Assembly: GCF_003058165.1 (NCBI RefSeq)
Contig: NZ_QBUC01000015.1
Coordinates: forward strand, 26,867-90,866
Length of the DNA: 64,000 nucleotides
DNA from: Paenisporosarcina sp. OV554
Lineage (GTDB): Bacteria; Bacillota; Bacilli; Bacillales_A; Planococcaceae
Reading direction: 5' to 3'
Part shown: piece after piece, positions 16,853 through 26,810 of the stretch
Numbering within the stretch: position 1 is the first letter of the stretch
Layout of the letters: each line of letters opens with the position of its first letter
Notes under the pieces: model-generated
Seen by the model: the letters and a program-made list of their open reading frames with translations, nothing else
What the model was told of the DNA's origin: nothing
The model's database searches: none
Made by a program: the position numbers and the translations under genes

Positions 16853-17398
16853 ATGACTATGCAAAACACACAAAGCTACTCAAGCTCACGCACAAAAACT
16901 TTTAATTTGATTCTAACATCAATGCTTATTGCTCTCGTATTCGTTGCTACTCTCTTATTAAATATCAAACTACCGATTACGGCAAATGGCGGTTTAGTTC
17001 ATCTCGGAACAGCTATGCTCTTTATTGCCTCCTTCTTATTTGGTCCTAAAAAAGCAGCCATCGCTGGTGCTGTTGGAATGGGGTTATTCGACTTAGTCTC
17101 TGGTTGGACATTGTGGGCACCCTTCACCATTGTGGCTCGCGGCTTACAAGGCTATATAGTAGGAAAAATTGCTTGGTCGAACGGCCGCAATGGTAACAGT
17201 GTTACTTTCAATCTACTCGCTACTATCATTTCAGTTCCTGTGATGTTAGGGGTTTATTACCTTTGTGAAGGGGTTCTATATAGTAACTGGATTGCACCAG
17301 TGGCCTCTATTCCTGGAAACATCGTTCAAAATGTTGTCGGCATCCTTGTAGCTATACCTGTTTGTGTTGCGCTGAAAAAAGTTTCTTTTTTAAAATAG
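16853..17398 (+). CDS. ECF transporter S component (PF07155-like)
   Basis: 181 residues with about five to six hydrophobic helices. Residues around VHLGTAMLFIASFLFGPKKA and GMGLFDLVSGW match the vitamin-type S components of energy-coupling factor transporters. These bind a small molecule and use a shared EcfAAT module encoded elsewhere. The substrate (a vitamin or its precursor) is not readable. AAGAAGG is 3 nt before the ATG at 16853 and 9 nt before a second ATG at 16859. Either may be used. No clear riboswitch is seen in the preceding 175 bp. Confidence 0.85.
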   Translation: MTMQNTQSYSSSRTKTFNLILTSMLIALVFVATLLLNIKLPITANGGLVHLGTAMLFIASFLFGPKKAAIAGAVGMGLFDLVSGWTLWAPFTIVARGLQGYIVGKIAWSNGRNGNSVTFNLLATIISVPVMLGVYYLCEGVLYSNWIAPVASIPGNIVQNVVGILVAIPVCVALKKVSFLK

Positions 17399-17436
17399 TT
17401 AATAACGCACAACCATTCAACTATTTTATATACACT

Positions 17437-17480
17437 AAAAAGGAGAAGGCTTAGTAAATCAAGCCTTCTCCTTTTCTTTT
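17437..17480 (+). terminator. Terminator of the ECF S component gene
   Basis: AAAAGGAGAAGGCTT and AAGCCTTCTCCTTTT form a perfect 15-bp stem with an 8-nt loop and a CTTTTATTTTT tail. Confidence 0.88.
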
Positions 17481-17724
17481 ATTTTTCATTAAACTTTAGA
17501 AATGACCTCATTTACTATGGGCCGATTCAGCTGTTGGTATGTACACGGAAGGCACATGACGTAATTTGGCTCGGGAATGGGTGCTTCGGAATGAATGTTT
17601 GCTCCGAAAAAACTGTTCAAATGCACGCGATGTGGGAAGGCTTTGTTACTGATTTTTCACCTGTGTACAGCAGTTGATTTTTTTTTAATCTAAACCATTT
17701 GCATTCATGAACGATCTGCATAAA
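17481..17724. other. Intergenic region before mqo
   Basis: I see no gene or known RNA here, between the ECF terminator and the mqo terminator. Confidence 0.4.
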
Positions 17725-17748
17725 AAAGCCCGCCAGACGGCAGGCTTT
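17725..17748 (-). terminator. Terminator of mqo
   Basis: AAAGCCCGCC pairs with CGGCAGGCTTT. The minus-strand tail is TTTTTTATG. Confidence 0.8.
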
Positions 17749-17777
17749 ACTCAATCTTTAAGTAATAATTTTATCTT

Positions 17778-19337
17778 TTATTCAATTATTGCCTTTTCAA
17801 TCTCTTCATTTTCATTAATTACCTCTGTTTCTCCATCAGAAGAATTGACCGCTTCTTTTTCGCTTAGACCGAGCGTCTCTGCTGTTGAAGTATTGATTTC
17901 GTGTAGAAGCTCTGGATCTTCCATTAGTGACACACCATAAGAAGGAATCATTTCTTTGATTTTAGGCTCCCAATCTTCAATATGTTGCGGGAAGCATTTT
18001 CTTAATACCTCAAGCATAACGTGAACAGCAGTAGAAGCACCTGGAGAAGCTCCTAGTAATGCTGCGATTGAGCCATCAGCGGCACTTACAACTTCCGTAC
18101 CAAATTGAAGCGTTCCTTTGCCTTCAGCGGTATCTTTGATAACTTGTACACGTTGGCCAGCTACTACTAAATCCCAATCCTCGCTCTTAGCGTTAGGGAT
18201 AAACTCTCGTAACTCTTCAAGGCGCTGTTCTTTCGTTAACATAACTTGCTGGATCAGGTATTTTGTCAATGACATCTCTTTTGCGCCTGCCGCCAACATG
18301 GTTAAGACATTATTCGGTTTTACGGAGGTTACTAGATCCAACATTGAACCTGTTTTTAAGAACTTCGGTGAGAAGCCGGCAAATGGTCCAAATAGCAACG
18401 ATTTTTTATTGTCGATATATCGTGTATCAAGATGCGGAACAGACATTGGTGGAGCACCAACTTTTGCTTTACCGTATACTTTTGCATGATTTTGCGCAAT
18501 AACTTCTGGATTATTACACACCATGAAAATCCCGCTTACTGGGAATCCACCAATATGTTTCCCTTCAGGAATACCAGATTTTTGCAGTAAATGCACACTT
18601 CCGCCCCCGCCTCCGATAAAGACGAATTTTGCAGAATGGTGTTCAACGCGGCCACTATAGACATTGCGTACTTTTAATTCCCATGAACCATCTCTAGTAC
18701 GATTAATATTATCCACACTAGTGTTATATTTGATATCGACGTTTTTAGTCTTTAGGTGGTCAAACAACATACGAGTTAAAGCACCAAAGTTGACATCCGT
18801 TCCAGAGTCAATTTTTGTTGCCGCTATCGCTTCATTCGCTGGACGGTCTTGCATAATAAGCGGAATCCATTCCATTAGTTTTGCTGGGTCATCAGAAAAT
18901 TCCATCCCTTGGAACAAAGGATTGTTTGACAGCGCTTCAAAACGTTTCTTTAAGAACGTTACATTTTGTTCCCCTTGTACCATACTCATGTGAGGCAAGG
19001 GCATAATAAAGTCCTGTGGATTATTTATCAGCTCGTTTTTTACAAGATGTGACCAAAACTGTGTTGAAAGTTGAAACTGTTCATTAATTTTAATAGCTTT
19101 GCTAATATCTATAGAGCCGTCTGTTTTTTCAGTAGTGTAGTTAAGCTCACACAGTGCCGCATGCCCTGTTCCTGCATTATTCCATTCGTTCGAGCTTTCC
19201 TCTCCTGCATTGTCGAGCTTCTCAAACACTTTAATGTTCCATTCCGGTACTAATTCTTTTAGAAGTGTCCCTAAAGTCGCACTCATAATTCCGGCACCAA
19301 TTAAGATGACGTCTGTTTTAGTTTCTCTAATGTCCAT
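17778..19337 (-). CDS. mqo: Malate:quinone oxidoreductase
   Basis: About 519 residues from the ATG at 19337, which is 9 nt after AAGG. The upstream in-frame ATG at 19346 abuts that AAGG. The FAD site is [14 protein letters not shown] at the N-terminus. [18 protein letters not shown] and [12 protein letters not shown] are family blocks. GASPGAST closes the FAD domain. The enzyme sits on the inner face of the membrane, oxidises malate to oxaloacetate and passes electrons to the quinone pool. The C-terminal 40 residues are an acidic extension ([19 protein letters not shown]). Confidence 0.96.
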   Translation of the reverse strand: MDIRETKTDVILIGAGIMSATLGTLLKELVPEWNIKVFEKLDNAGEESSNEWNNAGTGHAALCELNYTTEKTDGSIDISKAIKINEQFQLSTQFWSHLVKNELINNPQDFIMPLPHMSMVQGEQNVTFLKKRFEALSNNPLFQGMEFSDDPAKLMEWIPLIMQDRPANEAIAATKIDSGTDVNFGALTRMLFDHLKTKNVDIKYNTSVDNINRTRDGSWELKVRNVYSGRVEHHSAKFVFIGGGGGSVHLLQKSGIPEGKHIGGFPVSGIFMVCNNPEVIAQNHAKVYGKAKVGAPPMSVPHLDTRYIDNKKSLLFGPFAGFSPKFLKTGSMLDLVTSVKPNNVLTMLAAGAKEMSLTKYLIQQVMLTKEQRLEELREFIPNAKSEDWDLVVAGQRVQVIKDTAEGKGTLQFGTEVVSAADGSIAALLGASPGASTAVHVMLEVLRKCFPQHIEDWEPKIKEMIPSYGVSLMEDPELLHEINTSTAETLGLSEKEAVNSSDGETEVINENEEIEKAIIE

Positions 19338-19346
19338 TTTTACCAT

Positions 19347-19657
19347 CCTTAGTCCCTAAAATTGCAGAAAGGATGTAGGCGCTCTTGCTTACAAGTCCCA
19401 AAAAACTTAGGCGAGACCCAGCCACACACCTTTTCTGTTTCAACTATATCCATATCATATTGTAATACAATTATTCGCACATTAAAATATCTACTAGTAC
19501 CTATTAATTATAAGCCTTTTGAAAGCAGGTTAACAGTGAGAAGTCTTTCCACAAAACCGGAGAACACACAAAAACCAATGCCTTAACCTAGCTTTTTGCA
19601 AGGATTGAAGCTTTGATTTGCCGTAAGCAGTGAACCGACACCATCTAATTTTCGAAG
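19347..19657. other. Region between rlmH and mqo, possible leader structure
   Basis: No gene is seen. Positions 19355-19435, just before mqo on the minus strand, are GC-richer and contain GGCTGGGTCTCGCC, TTTTTTGGGAC and GCGCCTACATCCTTTCTGC blocks. This looks like a structured or repeated intergenic sequence of Bacillales rather than random DNA, but I cannot name it. Confidence 0.35.
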
Positions 19658-20137
19658 TTATTTATGGTAAGGTTCTCCCTTAATTATACGAAAAGCACGA
19701 TACACTTGCTCAATTAATACCAATTTCATCAATTGGTGCGGCAAAGTCATCTTCGAAAATGATAGCTTTTCATCCGAGCGCTTCATGACGTCGTCATGTA
19801 ACCCGAGTGATCCTCCAATGACAAACGCCACTTTGCTACGACCGTAAGTCATGAGCGATTGCAAATCATCGGCTAGTTGTTCAGAGGATTTCATTTTTCC
19901 TTCAATCGCCAGTGCAATAACATAAGTATCCGCTCCGATTTTTGCTAAAATGCGTTCGCCTTCTTTTTTCTTGACGATTTCCATGTCGGCATCACTTAAA
20001 TTTTCTGGTGCTTTTTCGTCTGCCACTTCTATCAAATCTATTTTCGCGTAACTTCCTAATCTTTTCGTATACTCTTCAATACCCATTTTTAAATATTTTT
20101 CTTTTAACTTCCCAACGGAAATAATTGTGATATTCAC
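19658..20137 (-). CDS. rlmH: 23S rRNA (pseudouridine1915-N3)-methyltransferase RlmH
   Basis: 159 residues, the standard length. This SPOUT methyltransferase methylates pseudouridine 1915 of 23S rRNA in assembled ribosomes. [13 protein letters not shown] is the knot and SAM-binding region. [25 protein letters not shown] and the C-terminal KGEPYHK ending are invariant in the family. The start is GTG, with AAAGGTGG upstream. The untranslated leader overlaps a DnaA-box cluster. Confidence 0.96.
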   Translation of the reverse strand: MNITIISVGKLKEKYLKMGIEEYTKRLGSYAKIDLIEVADEKAPENLSDADMEIVKKKEGERILAKIGADTYVIALAIEGKMKSSEQLADDLQSLMTYGRSKVAFVIGGSLGLHDDVMKRSDEKLSFSKMTLPHQLMKLVLIEQVYRAFRIIKGEPYHK

Positions 20138-20226
20138 AGGTTATCCACCTTTACACTTTATTTACAAACACGCTATCCACAGAAGTTATACACATATCCA
20201 CAAGCAAAACTATATATAGTATGCAA

Positions 20227-20391
20227 TCATTCGTTCGCCACTAAATATATTGCTACGACATCACAGTAATCGCATTTTGTGGATAACTTTTCCTCATCTG
20301 AAATTTCTGTTAAAATCGGAAAGGTATTTTGCTTTGCCACAAACATATCAAGTGCATGTTCTATATGGGTTTGACAGCAGTTAATATTCAT
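20227..20391 (-). CDS. yyzF: CxxH/CxxC protein YyzF
   Basis: 54 residues, reading MNINCCQTHIEHALDMFV at the start and KCDYCDVVAIYLVANE at the end. The CQTH and CDYC pairs make a probable zinc-binding site, as in B. subtilis YyzF, which occupies the same place between rlmH and htrA. The function is unknown. AAAGGATG is the ribosome site. Confidence 0.88.
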   Translation of the reverse strand: MNINCCQTHIEHALDMFVAKQNTFPILTEISDEEKLSTKCDYCDVVAIYLVANE

Positions 20392-20479
20392 TTCTTATCA
20401 TCCTTTCGATTATCTAATAATTCACTAAGTTATACACAATTCGTCTACCTTTATCCACAATCTATATTAACAAAGTAAA

Positions 20480-20519
20480 AGCGAGTAGGAAAGGTGCATA
20501 TTAGCACGTCCTACTCGCT
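20480..20519 (-). terminator. Terminator of htrA
   Basis: AGCGAGTAGG pairs with CCTACTCGCT around an inner GGTGC/GCAC stem. The minus-strand tail is TTTTACTTTG. Confidence 0.7.
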
Positions 20520-20592
20520 GTGTAAAACTTTTGTAAATTGAAAATGGTTATCCACAACCTAGTCTTGTCATCCACAAGAGATTTTGGGGAGT

Positions 20593-21885
20593 TTATAATG
20601 CTGTGTCATCTTTTAATTTCAAAGTGACTTCCATCAATTCCCCTTTACGATAAACTTTCAAAGTCAAATTATCCCCAATTTCTTTTTCATTATATAAGTG
20701 TTTACGTAAATCAATCATATTTTCGATTTTTTCTCCATCCATTTCAACTATGACATCATATTGTTTTAATCTCGCTACGTCAGATGCTGACCCTTCTACT
20801 ACTTTGTCAATAACCACACCTGTTGAAACCTCTTCTGGCAGACGCAGCGTATCGCGTTGATGGAATGCAGAGACATTTGTTACATCTACTAATGTAACTC
20901 CCATTGATGGACGTTTCATTTCACCAAACTCTTCTAAATCTTCGATTACTGGAATGACGGAATTTACAGGAATCGCAAGGCCTATTCCTTCAACAGCCTC
21001 TTGAGAAATTTTCATTGAATTTATACCAATTAATTGTCCAGCTAAATTTACGAGAGCCCCTCCACTATTACCTGGATTAATGGCTGCATCCGTTTGTAAT
21101 ACTTCAGCTTGCCAATCGATTTGGTTATCCCCATTTAAATCAACTGGGATTGCTCGGTCTTTACCAGATACAACTCCTGTTGTAACGGAACCTGAGAAGT
21201 TTAAACCAAGTGGATTACCAATCGCAATCACTGTTTCACCTTGTTTTAAAGAATCCGAATTTCCAAATTCAGCAACTGTTGTTACCTTTGAAGCATCCAT
21301 TTCAAGAACGGCCAGGTCAGTCCAAATATCCGTACCCAATAATTTTGCTTCTACTTTTGATCCATCTGCTAATGTCACTTCAATTTGGCTTGCACCTTCA
21401 ATGACGTGATTATTTGTAATAACATATGCTTTATCGCCCGACTTTTTATAAATAACACCAGATCCTGCTCCTGCTTCTTGTCCTTCATTTGAAGGACTTA
21501 AAAAATTGGATGTTCCTTGAATATTCGTGATACCTACGACTGAATTTGCTACCTTGTCTACTGCAGATGTGACATCCGTTGTTATGTCAGCAGATAATTG
21601 CTGTGATTTATTTGAAGTAGTGTCACTTACTGTTTCACTTCCTGGCATCATACCCACGAGAGAAGGTAACATTAGCCATACAATCAATGCACCGATCATA
21701 ACACCTAAAAGTCCGCTAAAAAAGTAGCCACCTTTACTTCCTTTTTTGACTATTCTTGTTTGCGGTTCTTTTCGTTCTTGTCGCTCTATTATTTCTCGTG
21801 GTTCTTGTGGTTCTTGTCGATTTTGTGTTCCTTGCGGTTCTTGCGGCTCAGGTGGTTTTGGTGGTTGGTCATCATAATATCCCAT
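20593..21885 (-). CDS. htrA: HtrA-type membrane-anchored serine protease
   Basis: 430 residues. A Pro/Glu/Gln-rich cytosolic tail (about 1-50, PQEPQ repeats) precedes one membrane helix (FFSGLLGVMIGALIVWLML). The protease domain has the triad His in ITNNHVIEGA, Asp in TDLAVLEMD and Ser in NPGNSGGALV. A PDZ domain ends the protein (VVIDKVVEGSASDVARLKQY). It degrades or refolds misfolded proteins on the outer face of the membrane. It corresponds to the htrC/yyxA gene found beside the wal operon in B. subtilis. A terminator separates it from walJ, so it may have its own promoter. Confidence 0.94.
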   Translation of the reverse strand: MGYYDDQPPKPPEPQEPQGTQNRQEPQEPREIIERQERKEPQTRIVKKGSKGGYFFSGLLGVMIGALIVWLMLPSLVGMMPGSETVSDTTSNKSQQLSADITTDVTSAVDKVANSVVGITNIQGTSNFLSPSNEGQEAGAGSGVIYKKSGDKAYVITNNHVIEGASQIEVTLADGSKVEAKLLGTDIWTDLAVLEMDASKVTTVAEFGNSDSLKQGETVIAIGNPLGLNFSGSVTTGVVSGKDRAIPVDLNGDNQIDWQAEVLQTDAAINPGNSGGALVNLAGQLIGINSMKISQEAVEGIGLAIPVNSVIPVIEDLEEFGEMKRPSMGVTLVDVTNVSAFHQRDTLRLPEEVSTGVVIDKVVEGSASDVARLKQYDVIVEMDGEKIENMIDLRKHLYNEKEIGDNLTLKVYRKGELMEVTLKLKDDTAL

Positions 21886-22036
21886 AAATTATCGCCCTCT
21901 CTATTATTCGTTATCCTTACTTTAACCAACCAACATTAAAATTAGATGAAAATGGCTTTAAAACTTGCTCAAAATATCGAAAAGAGAAAATTACACTGGA
22001 GTCAGATTAGAGTTCCTACGAATTCCTCCAAAAGAA

Positions 22037-22058
22037 AAACCCCACAAAAGCGGGGTTT
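22037..22058 (-). terminator. Terminator of the wal operon
   Basis: AAACCCC pairs with GGGGTTT, and the minus-strand tail is TTCTTTTG. It overlaps the walJ stop codon. Confidence 0.8.
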
Positions 22059-22845
22059 AGACAGTAACTAATTCGGTTGCTATATTTGCATCGGTGTCAT
22101 AAAGTTTCAAAAATTCGCCGGTAACAATACCACAAGATTCAAGCGTTTGCGTTACGCTCATACGAGCCAAATCTTTCATATTATTATCTTTACTTAAATG
22201 CGAGAGATAGATGCGCGTCGGTTTCTCTTCAACCACTTCACTCATCGCGACTGCTGCATCTTCATTTGAAACATGGCCGACGTCACTTAATATACGTCGT
22301 TTAATAGACCACGGATAACGACACATTTGCAACATACCAACATCATGATTACTTTCGAAGACAAATGAATCTGCGCCTTTAATATGGCCTTTCATCCGAT
22401 CACTTACATAGCCAGTATCTGTTATTAATACGAGTTTACGACCATTCTCATGAAACACGTAAAACATTGGATCTGCTGCATCGTGAGATACAGCAAATGA
22501 CTGTATATCCAGTGACCCAAATGTTTTTACAGACTCCATATCAAAGTGAAAGCGTTGTTCGATTGGAATATTTCCAACTAAATGTTCCATAGCCATCCAC
22601 GTCTTGGCATTGGCATAAATCGGAACTTTATACTTACGAGCTAGAATTCCTAGCCCTTTTATATGATCACTATGTTCATGTGTAACCAAAATACCACTTA
22701 ACTTTTTCATACTGCGGTCAACTGAGGTAAACAACTCCTCCATTTTACGTCCACTCAGTCCTGCATCGACTAAAAACGCATGTTCATCGTTTTCGACGTA
22801 AATGGAATTCCCGCTACTACCGCTTGCTAAAACACTAAAACGCAT
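22057..22845 (-). CDS. walJ: Metallo-beta-lactamase-fold nuclease WalJ (YycJ)
   Basis: 262 residues. The metal-binding motif is [10 protein letters not shown], with further ligands at [18 protein letters not shown] and the C-terminal SHLSKDN. B. subtilis YycJ is a double-strand DNA 5'-exonuclease, linked to DNA repair and to coordinating replication with cell wall growth. It is the last gene of the walRKHIJ operon, 12 bp after walI. Confidence 0.94.
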   Translation of the reverse strand: MRFSVLASGSSGNSIYVENDEHAFLVDAGLSGRKMEELFTSVDRSMKKLSGILVTHEHSDHIKGLGILARKYKVPIYANAKTWMAMEHLVGNIPIEQRFHFDMESVKTFGSLDIQSFAVSHDAADPMFYVFHENGRKLVLITDTGYVSDRMKGHIKGADSFVFESNHDVGMLQMCRYPWSIKRRILSDVGHVSNEDAAVAMSEVVEEKPTRIYLSHLSKDNNMKDLARMSVTQTLESCGIVTGEFLKLYDTDANIATELVTV

Positions 22846-22857
22846 GACGAAAACTCC

Positions 22858-23682
22858 TTACTCTTCTTGTGGTTCCTCTGACTCTTTGTTAAATTCGATA
22901 ATCTTTCCTTCTACCGCATTCACAAAATAGTCTTCTTTCGTGCCATCTTGTAATTCTACACGAACTCGCCAAGTTGGTGCAAACACTTGGGTTTCTGTTA
23001 ATTCCACGAGTGTTGAGTACCCTAGACTAATCATTGTAATTGTAGAATTGGGTTTCAATAAATTTCGTTGATACAACACTTCAACAGCGCGCTCATCGGG
23101 TAACAAACTTTCTGTTTGATCAAAATTATCTTCAAGCTCTTCAAAGCCTGTCTGTTCATATTTATAAACTTCATTTTCTTCGTTCCAGTAAATAGTGAGG
23201 AGAGCATTTTGGTTAAAGAAAATCGGTCGCTTATTGATCTTTTGGAAAAATGTCGCTGTTCTCTCTTTAACGTCGACATTAAATAATTCATAGGATGAGC
23301 CATCTAAAACATTTTCATCTACAAACTGCCTCATGTTTGTCTTGTCTTCTATGCTGCCAAGTGGAACCGGTTTTTCAAATGTGGAGATTAATTTTGATTT
23401 ATCAAGGACTTTAAATGTTTGGTTATCCATTGGTTTTAATTCTTCTTCTACATAAACCCGAATATTTCCTGAAACATACGTTTCTTTAGACGTATTTTCA
23501 GGAATATTTTCATAGAGAATGTTACCAGCTTGTAATCTCTCTTCAATGGAAGTTTCACCGAGTACTTCGACTTCTTCTGAATCAATGTAACGATTTAAAT
23601 ACATTGAATATAAAAAGACGTTTAAAATCGCAAACACGATAATAAAGATGGTTTTGGTTTTATTCCAATCCACGCTTCCCAC
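22858..23682 (-). CDS. walI: Two-component regulatory protein WalI (YycI)
   Basis: 274 residues with one N-terminal membrane helix (TIFIIVFAILNVFLYSMYLN) and an outside domain of YycI type. Together with WalH it forms a membrane complex that restrains the WalK kinase. It overlaps walH by 23 bp, which suggests coupled translation. Confidence 0.93.
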   Translation of the reverse strand: MGSVDWNKTKTIFIIVFAILNVFLYSMYLNRYIDSEEVEVLGETSIEERLQAGNILYENIPENTSKETYVSGNIRVYVEEELKPMDNQTFKVLDKSKLISTFEKPVPLGSIEDKTNMRQFVDENVLDGSSYELFNVDVKERTATFFQKINKRPIFFNQNALLTIYWNEENEVYKYEQTGFEELEDNFDQTESLLPDERAVEVLYQRNLLKPNSTITMISLGYSTLVELTETQVFAPTWRVRVELQDGTKEDYFVNAVEGKIIEFNKESEEPQEE

Positions 23683-24991
23683 CCCCTAGATCTTCAGGCG
23701 AAAGGCGAGTCCATTGATTATTTGATAAATAAAACCAAGATGGCTCTAATATCAGTAAACGTTTTTCATCATCCCGAGTTAAGTAATAGCCTGGGGTCAG
23801 TTCATCCACGTTATTAAAATCAATGTCTTTCACCAGTTGCATCACTCTAGATGCTTTCTCACCAGATGGTAAAGTCGAAATGACAGTATCAAAAGGCAAT
23901 GACAGATCAAGTGTATAGTATGGTCGCAAATAATTGAAAATTCCAGGATCTCCCCAGAATGCAGTAATTTTTGTAGAAGTCTCGGTACTAAAGACTGGAT
24001 AGCCCAACAAGTACAATTGATAATCAATTTGTTGATTTGCAGGGTTCATTTTGGCAAATCGAAACTCGTCAGTCCATCCTCCATGCTCATTTATATAATT
24101 CAAACTATCAAATACTAATTTAGAAGGAATAGCTGGTACTAAAGTTTCTGCAGATGGATTAACAAAACTTAAAGTCCGTTCCAATAAATTCACATTCATC
24201 AATGATGTACCATCCGAATATTCTTCATTTGTTGTACCTACAGGACTCTGACGTACTAGACTAGGATCGCTGAATAAGGCGTCTTGGAAACGTTTCGGTT
24301 CAATTTCTTTTAAATAATACGTGTAACGAATACTTTCAACATCTTGAGCGGAAACATAAAGGGACAGATTTCCCTTACGCTGAATATCTGTAAACTTCGA
24401 GAACCCTAATGTCGATGACACTACTTTTTGGTCAAATAATTTCCAGTCAACATTTTTGGCTACTGCTGAGTACAATGTTTTTGTTTTAGAACTAGCAAAA
24501 TAAACTTTCAGTTGCTCATTATCCGAACGATTCCAATCTACAATTAATCTATCAAATCCATCCTCTGGAATGTCAGAAATAGAAAATGGCAAAATATTAT
24601 CATATACCGGAAATGGTACATCGTCTGGGAAAAACAATGTGTATCGATTATTTGCCCCGACTAATTCATTTAATTCTTCGTTAGTTAACTCAGTATCTTC
24701 TAGAGTCAAATCACTAATTTGCCAGTCCTTCATGACATTGACAACTCGCTCTAAATCAAATGTTTCCATCGAACCTGTCATGTTGTTTTCACGACTTGCA
24801 ATCATTTTATAAGGTTTAATGACATCATCTATTCGCTTGCTCTCTGCGATTAATATGTCTACTACTGGTGTTGATTCAATGGTGTCGTAAGTTGGAGTAT
24901 AGGTCCAAATAGTAAAAGTTAACGTCACACTTAAAACAATTAGTAAGGCTAGGAAAATCGATTTTGCATGCTCTATATATTTCAATCCCAT
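23660..24991 (-). CDS. walH: Two-component regulatory protein WalH (YycH)
   Basis: 443 residues, with one N-terminal membrane helix (IFLALLIVLSVTLTFTIWTY) and a large extracellular YycH domain. It is a negative regulator of WalK. It overlaps the end of walK by 10 bp and the start of walI by 23 bp. Confidence 0.93.
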   Translation of the reverse strand: MGLKYIEHAKSIFLALLIVLSVTLTFTIWTYTPTYDTIESTPVVDILIAESKRIDDVIKPYKMIASRENNMTGSMETFDLERVVNVMKDWQISDLTLEDTELTNEELNELVGANNRYTLFFPDDVPFPVYDNILPFSISDIPEDGFDRLIVDWNRSDNEQLKVYFASSKTKTLYSAVAKNVDWKLFDQKVVSSTLGFSKFTDIQRKGNLSLYVSAQDVESIRYTYYLKEIEPKRFQDALFSDPSLVRQSPVGTTNEEYSDGTSLMNVNLLERTLSFVNPSAETLVPAIPSKLVFDSLNYINEHGGWTDEFRFAKMNPANQQIDYQLYLLGYPVFSTETSTKITAFWGDPGIFNYLRPYYTLDLSLPFDTVISTLPSGEKASRVMQLVKDIDFNNVDELTPGYYLTRDDEKRLLILEPSWFYLSNNQWTRLSPEDLGGGKRGLE

Positions 24992-26805
24992 TCACCTGCC
25001 TCATCTAACTCAAATGGTAACGTGAAAAATATGGTCGTTCCGTTTCCTTCTTCACTTTCTGCCCATATAGCACCACCATGTGATTCAATCATTTCCCGGG
25101 CAATAGCAAGTCCCAGTCCAGAACCACCCATTGATCTTGCACGTGCTCGGTCTACACGATAGAAACGATCAAAAATTCGTTCTACATTTTCTTTCGGAAT
25201 ACCCATCCCGTCATCAGAAACCATCACTTTTAATAATCCATCGTGCACGATTATACCAAAACGAATATTTCCACCGTCAGGCGAATATTTTAAAGCATTC
25301 GAAATAATATTATCGATGACTTGAGTTAATTTATCAGTATCGATTTCCACAAAATACTGTGATTCTGGTAAATTGCGAACAAAATGAACTTGTTGTGATT
25401 TCGACATTTCAAAACGATCAATGATGCGATTAAAGAATTTATTAAACTCTACAAACTCCTTGTTTAAATCGTATTCTCGGCTATCCATTTTCGATAGCTG
25501 CAACAAATCATTGACTAACCTAATCATGCGTTCAGTTTCAGTTTGTGTAACGTTTAAAAATGATGGTGCTAATTCCTTATCTTCCCAAGCACCATCAGCA
25601 AGCGCCTCTAAGTAGCTACGCATTGTGGTTAATGGTGTTCGAAGTTCATGCGAAACATTCGCAACAAATTCACGTCGTTCCATATCAATTTTCTCTTGTT
25701 CGGTATTATCATGGAGAACTGTTATCAAGCCGTTTACAAAACCTGTTTCTTTTTGAATAACGGAGAAGTTTGCTCGCAAAATGTACGGTCGTTCAGGCGA
25801 ACTGAAATCTAAGTTAATAGACTCTTTCATATGAATTAAATCTTCAAATACGTACTGTGATTCAATTCCAAGAGCACTTGAAATTGGACGATGCAACACT
25901 AATTCTCTCGGCACTCTTAACAGTCTTAACGCTGGATCATTTATTAAAATGATGCGTCCTTTGCGATCAGTCGCAATTACCCCATCTGTCATGTTGGAGA
26001 GGACAGATGCTAACTTCCTTCGTTCACCTTCAGTAGTAGACTGCGCCTCTTGTAGACGATTGGTTAAATGGTTAAATGCAATCGCCAACTGTCCAATTTC
26101 GTCATTCCCGTAAACTCGAACTTTACGTGAAAAGTTTCCTTTGGCCATGGCTTGGGCTTGTCTACGCATGTCCGAAATAGGTCGGGTAATCGTTTGAGCG
26201 ATTAATATACCGAGAATAACCGTTATGGCAAGGGACATCGCTGTACCACCAGCAAGAATTTGGTTAATTTCAGTCATTTGATCAAACACTGTTTCAATGT
26301 TTGATTCTAAATAAATCGTACCGAGGACTTCACCTTGAAAAATAATAGGAGAAGCTAACACCCATATCCTGTCTTTTTTTTGACGGTCTAAACGAATGTT
26401 ATTAAACGGTGTCTCCGACGAAATGGATTGACGAACCAAAGTCTCCGTTGAGCGTTGTCCAACAATGGATTGATTATTTGTTTCAGACGTTGCTAAAATG
26501 CGGAAATTGTTATCTATTACACTTATTTCATTTATATCTTCTGATTGAATGCTATATAGTACTGTGCGTAAACTTTGCTCTAAACTCGGGTCTTCTTCTC
26601 CCCGCTGTTTGGTAATTTCTGTACGCACACTAAACTCCACCAAATCCACTCGTTGTTCAATGGAATCGGTGAAGCTCTTTTTAAGTGTATGTTCTAACTC
26701 ACGCGCAAAATACAGACCGATGATTTGCATTGCCAAAAGAATCAACAGAATGTAAATCAGGACGATTTTGACGTGAATCGATTTAAAAAAGCCAACCTTT
26801 TGCAT
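24982..26805 (-). CDS. walK: Sensor histidine kinase WalK (YycG)
   Basis: 607 residues. Domain order: membrane helix (about 13-33), extracellular sensor (to about 180), membrane helix, HAMP (RPISDMRRQAQAMAKGNFSR), PAS (SNMTDGVIATDRKGRIILIN), HisKA with VANVSHELRTPLTT carrying the phosphorylated His, and HATPase with GMGIPKENVERIFDRFYRVD and GSGLGLAIAREM. It is the essential kinase that senses cell-wall state and lipid II-linked cleavage and controls autolysin genes. It lies 5 bp after walR. Confidence 0.97.
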   Translation of the reverse strand: MQKVGFFKSIHVKIVLIYILLILLAMQIIGLYFARELEHTLKKSFTDSIEQRVDLVEFSVRTEITKQRGEEDPSLEQSLRTVLYSIQSEDINEISVIDNNFRILATSETNNQSIVGQRSTETLVRQSISSETPFNNIRLDRQKKDRIWVLASPIIFQGEVLGTIYLESNIETVFDQMTEINQILAGGTAMSLAITVILGILIAQTITRPISDMRRQAQAMAKGNFSRKVRVYGNDEIGQLAIAFNHLTNRLQEAQSTTEGERRKLASVLSNMTDGVIATDRKGRIILINDPALRLLRVPRELVLHRPISSALGIESQYVFEDLIHMKESINLDFSSPERPYILRANFSVIQKETGFVNGLITVLHDNTEQEKIDMERREFVANVSHELRTPLTTMRSYLEALADGAWEDKELAPSFLNVTQTETERMIRLVNDLLQLSKMDSREYDLNKEFVEFNKFFNRIIDRFEMSKSQQVHFVRNLPESQYFVEIDTDKLTQVIDNIISNALKYSPDGGNIRFGIIVHDGLLKVMVSDDGMGIPKENVERIFDRFYRVDRARARSMGGSGLGLAIAREMIESHGGAIWAESEEGNGTTIFFTLPFELDEAGEWD

Positions 26806-26810
26806 TCTGT

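Larger units (their letters stand above)
20141..20576. promoter_or_regulatory. DnaA-box cluster near rlmH/yyzF
   Basis: Sites matching TTATCCACA or its complement exactly lie at 20278-20286, 20451-20459 and 20548-20556. One-mismatch sites lie at 20141-20149, 20173-20181, 20186-20194, 20194-20202, 20430-20438 and 20568-20576. Nine sites in 436 bp is far above chance. B. subtilis has a DnaA-box cluster at the same gene (yydA, now rlmH), so this appears conserved. A role in titrating or tuning DnaA is inferred. Confidence 0.75.
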
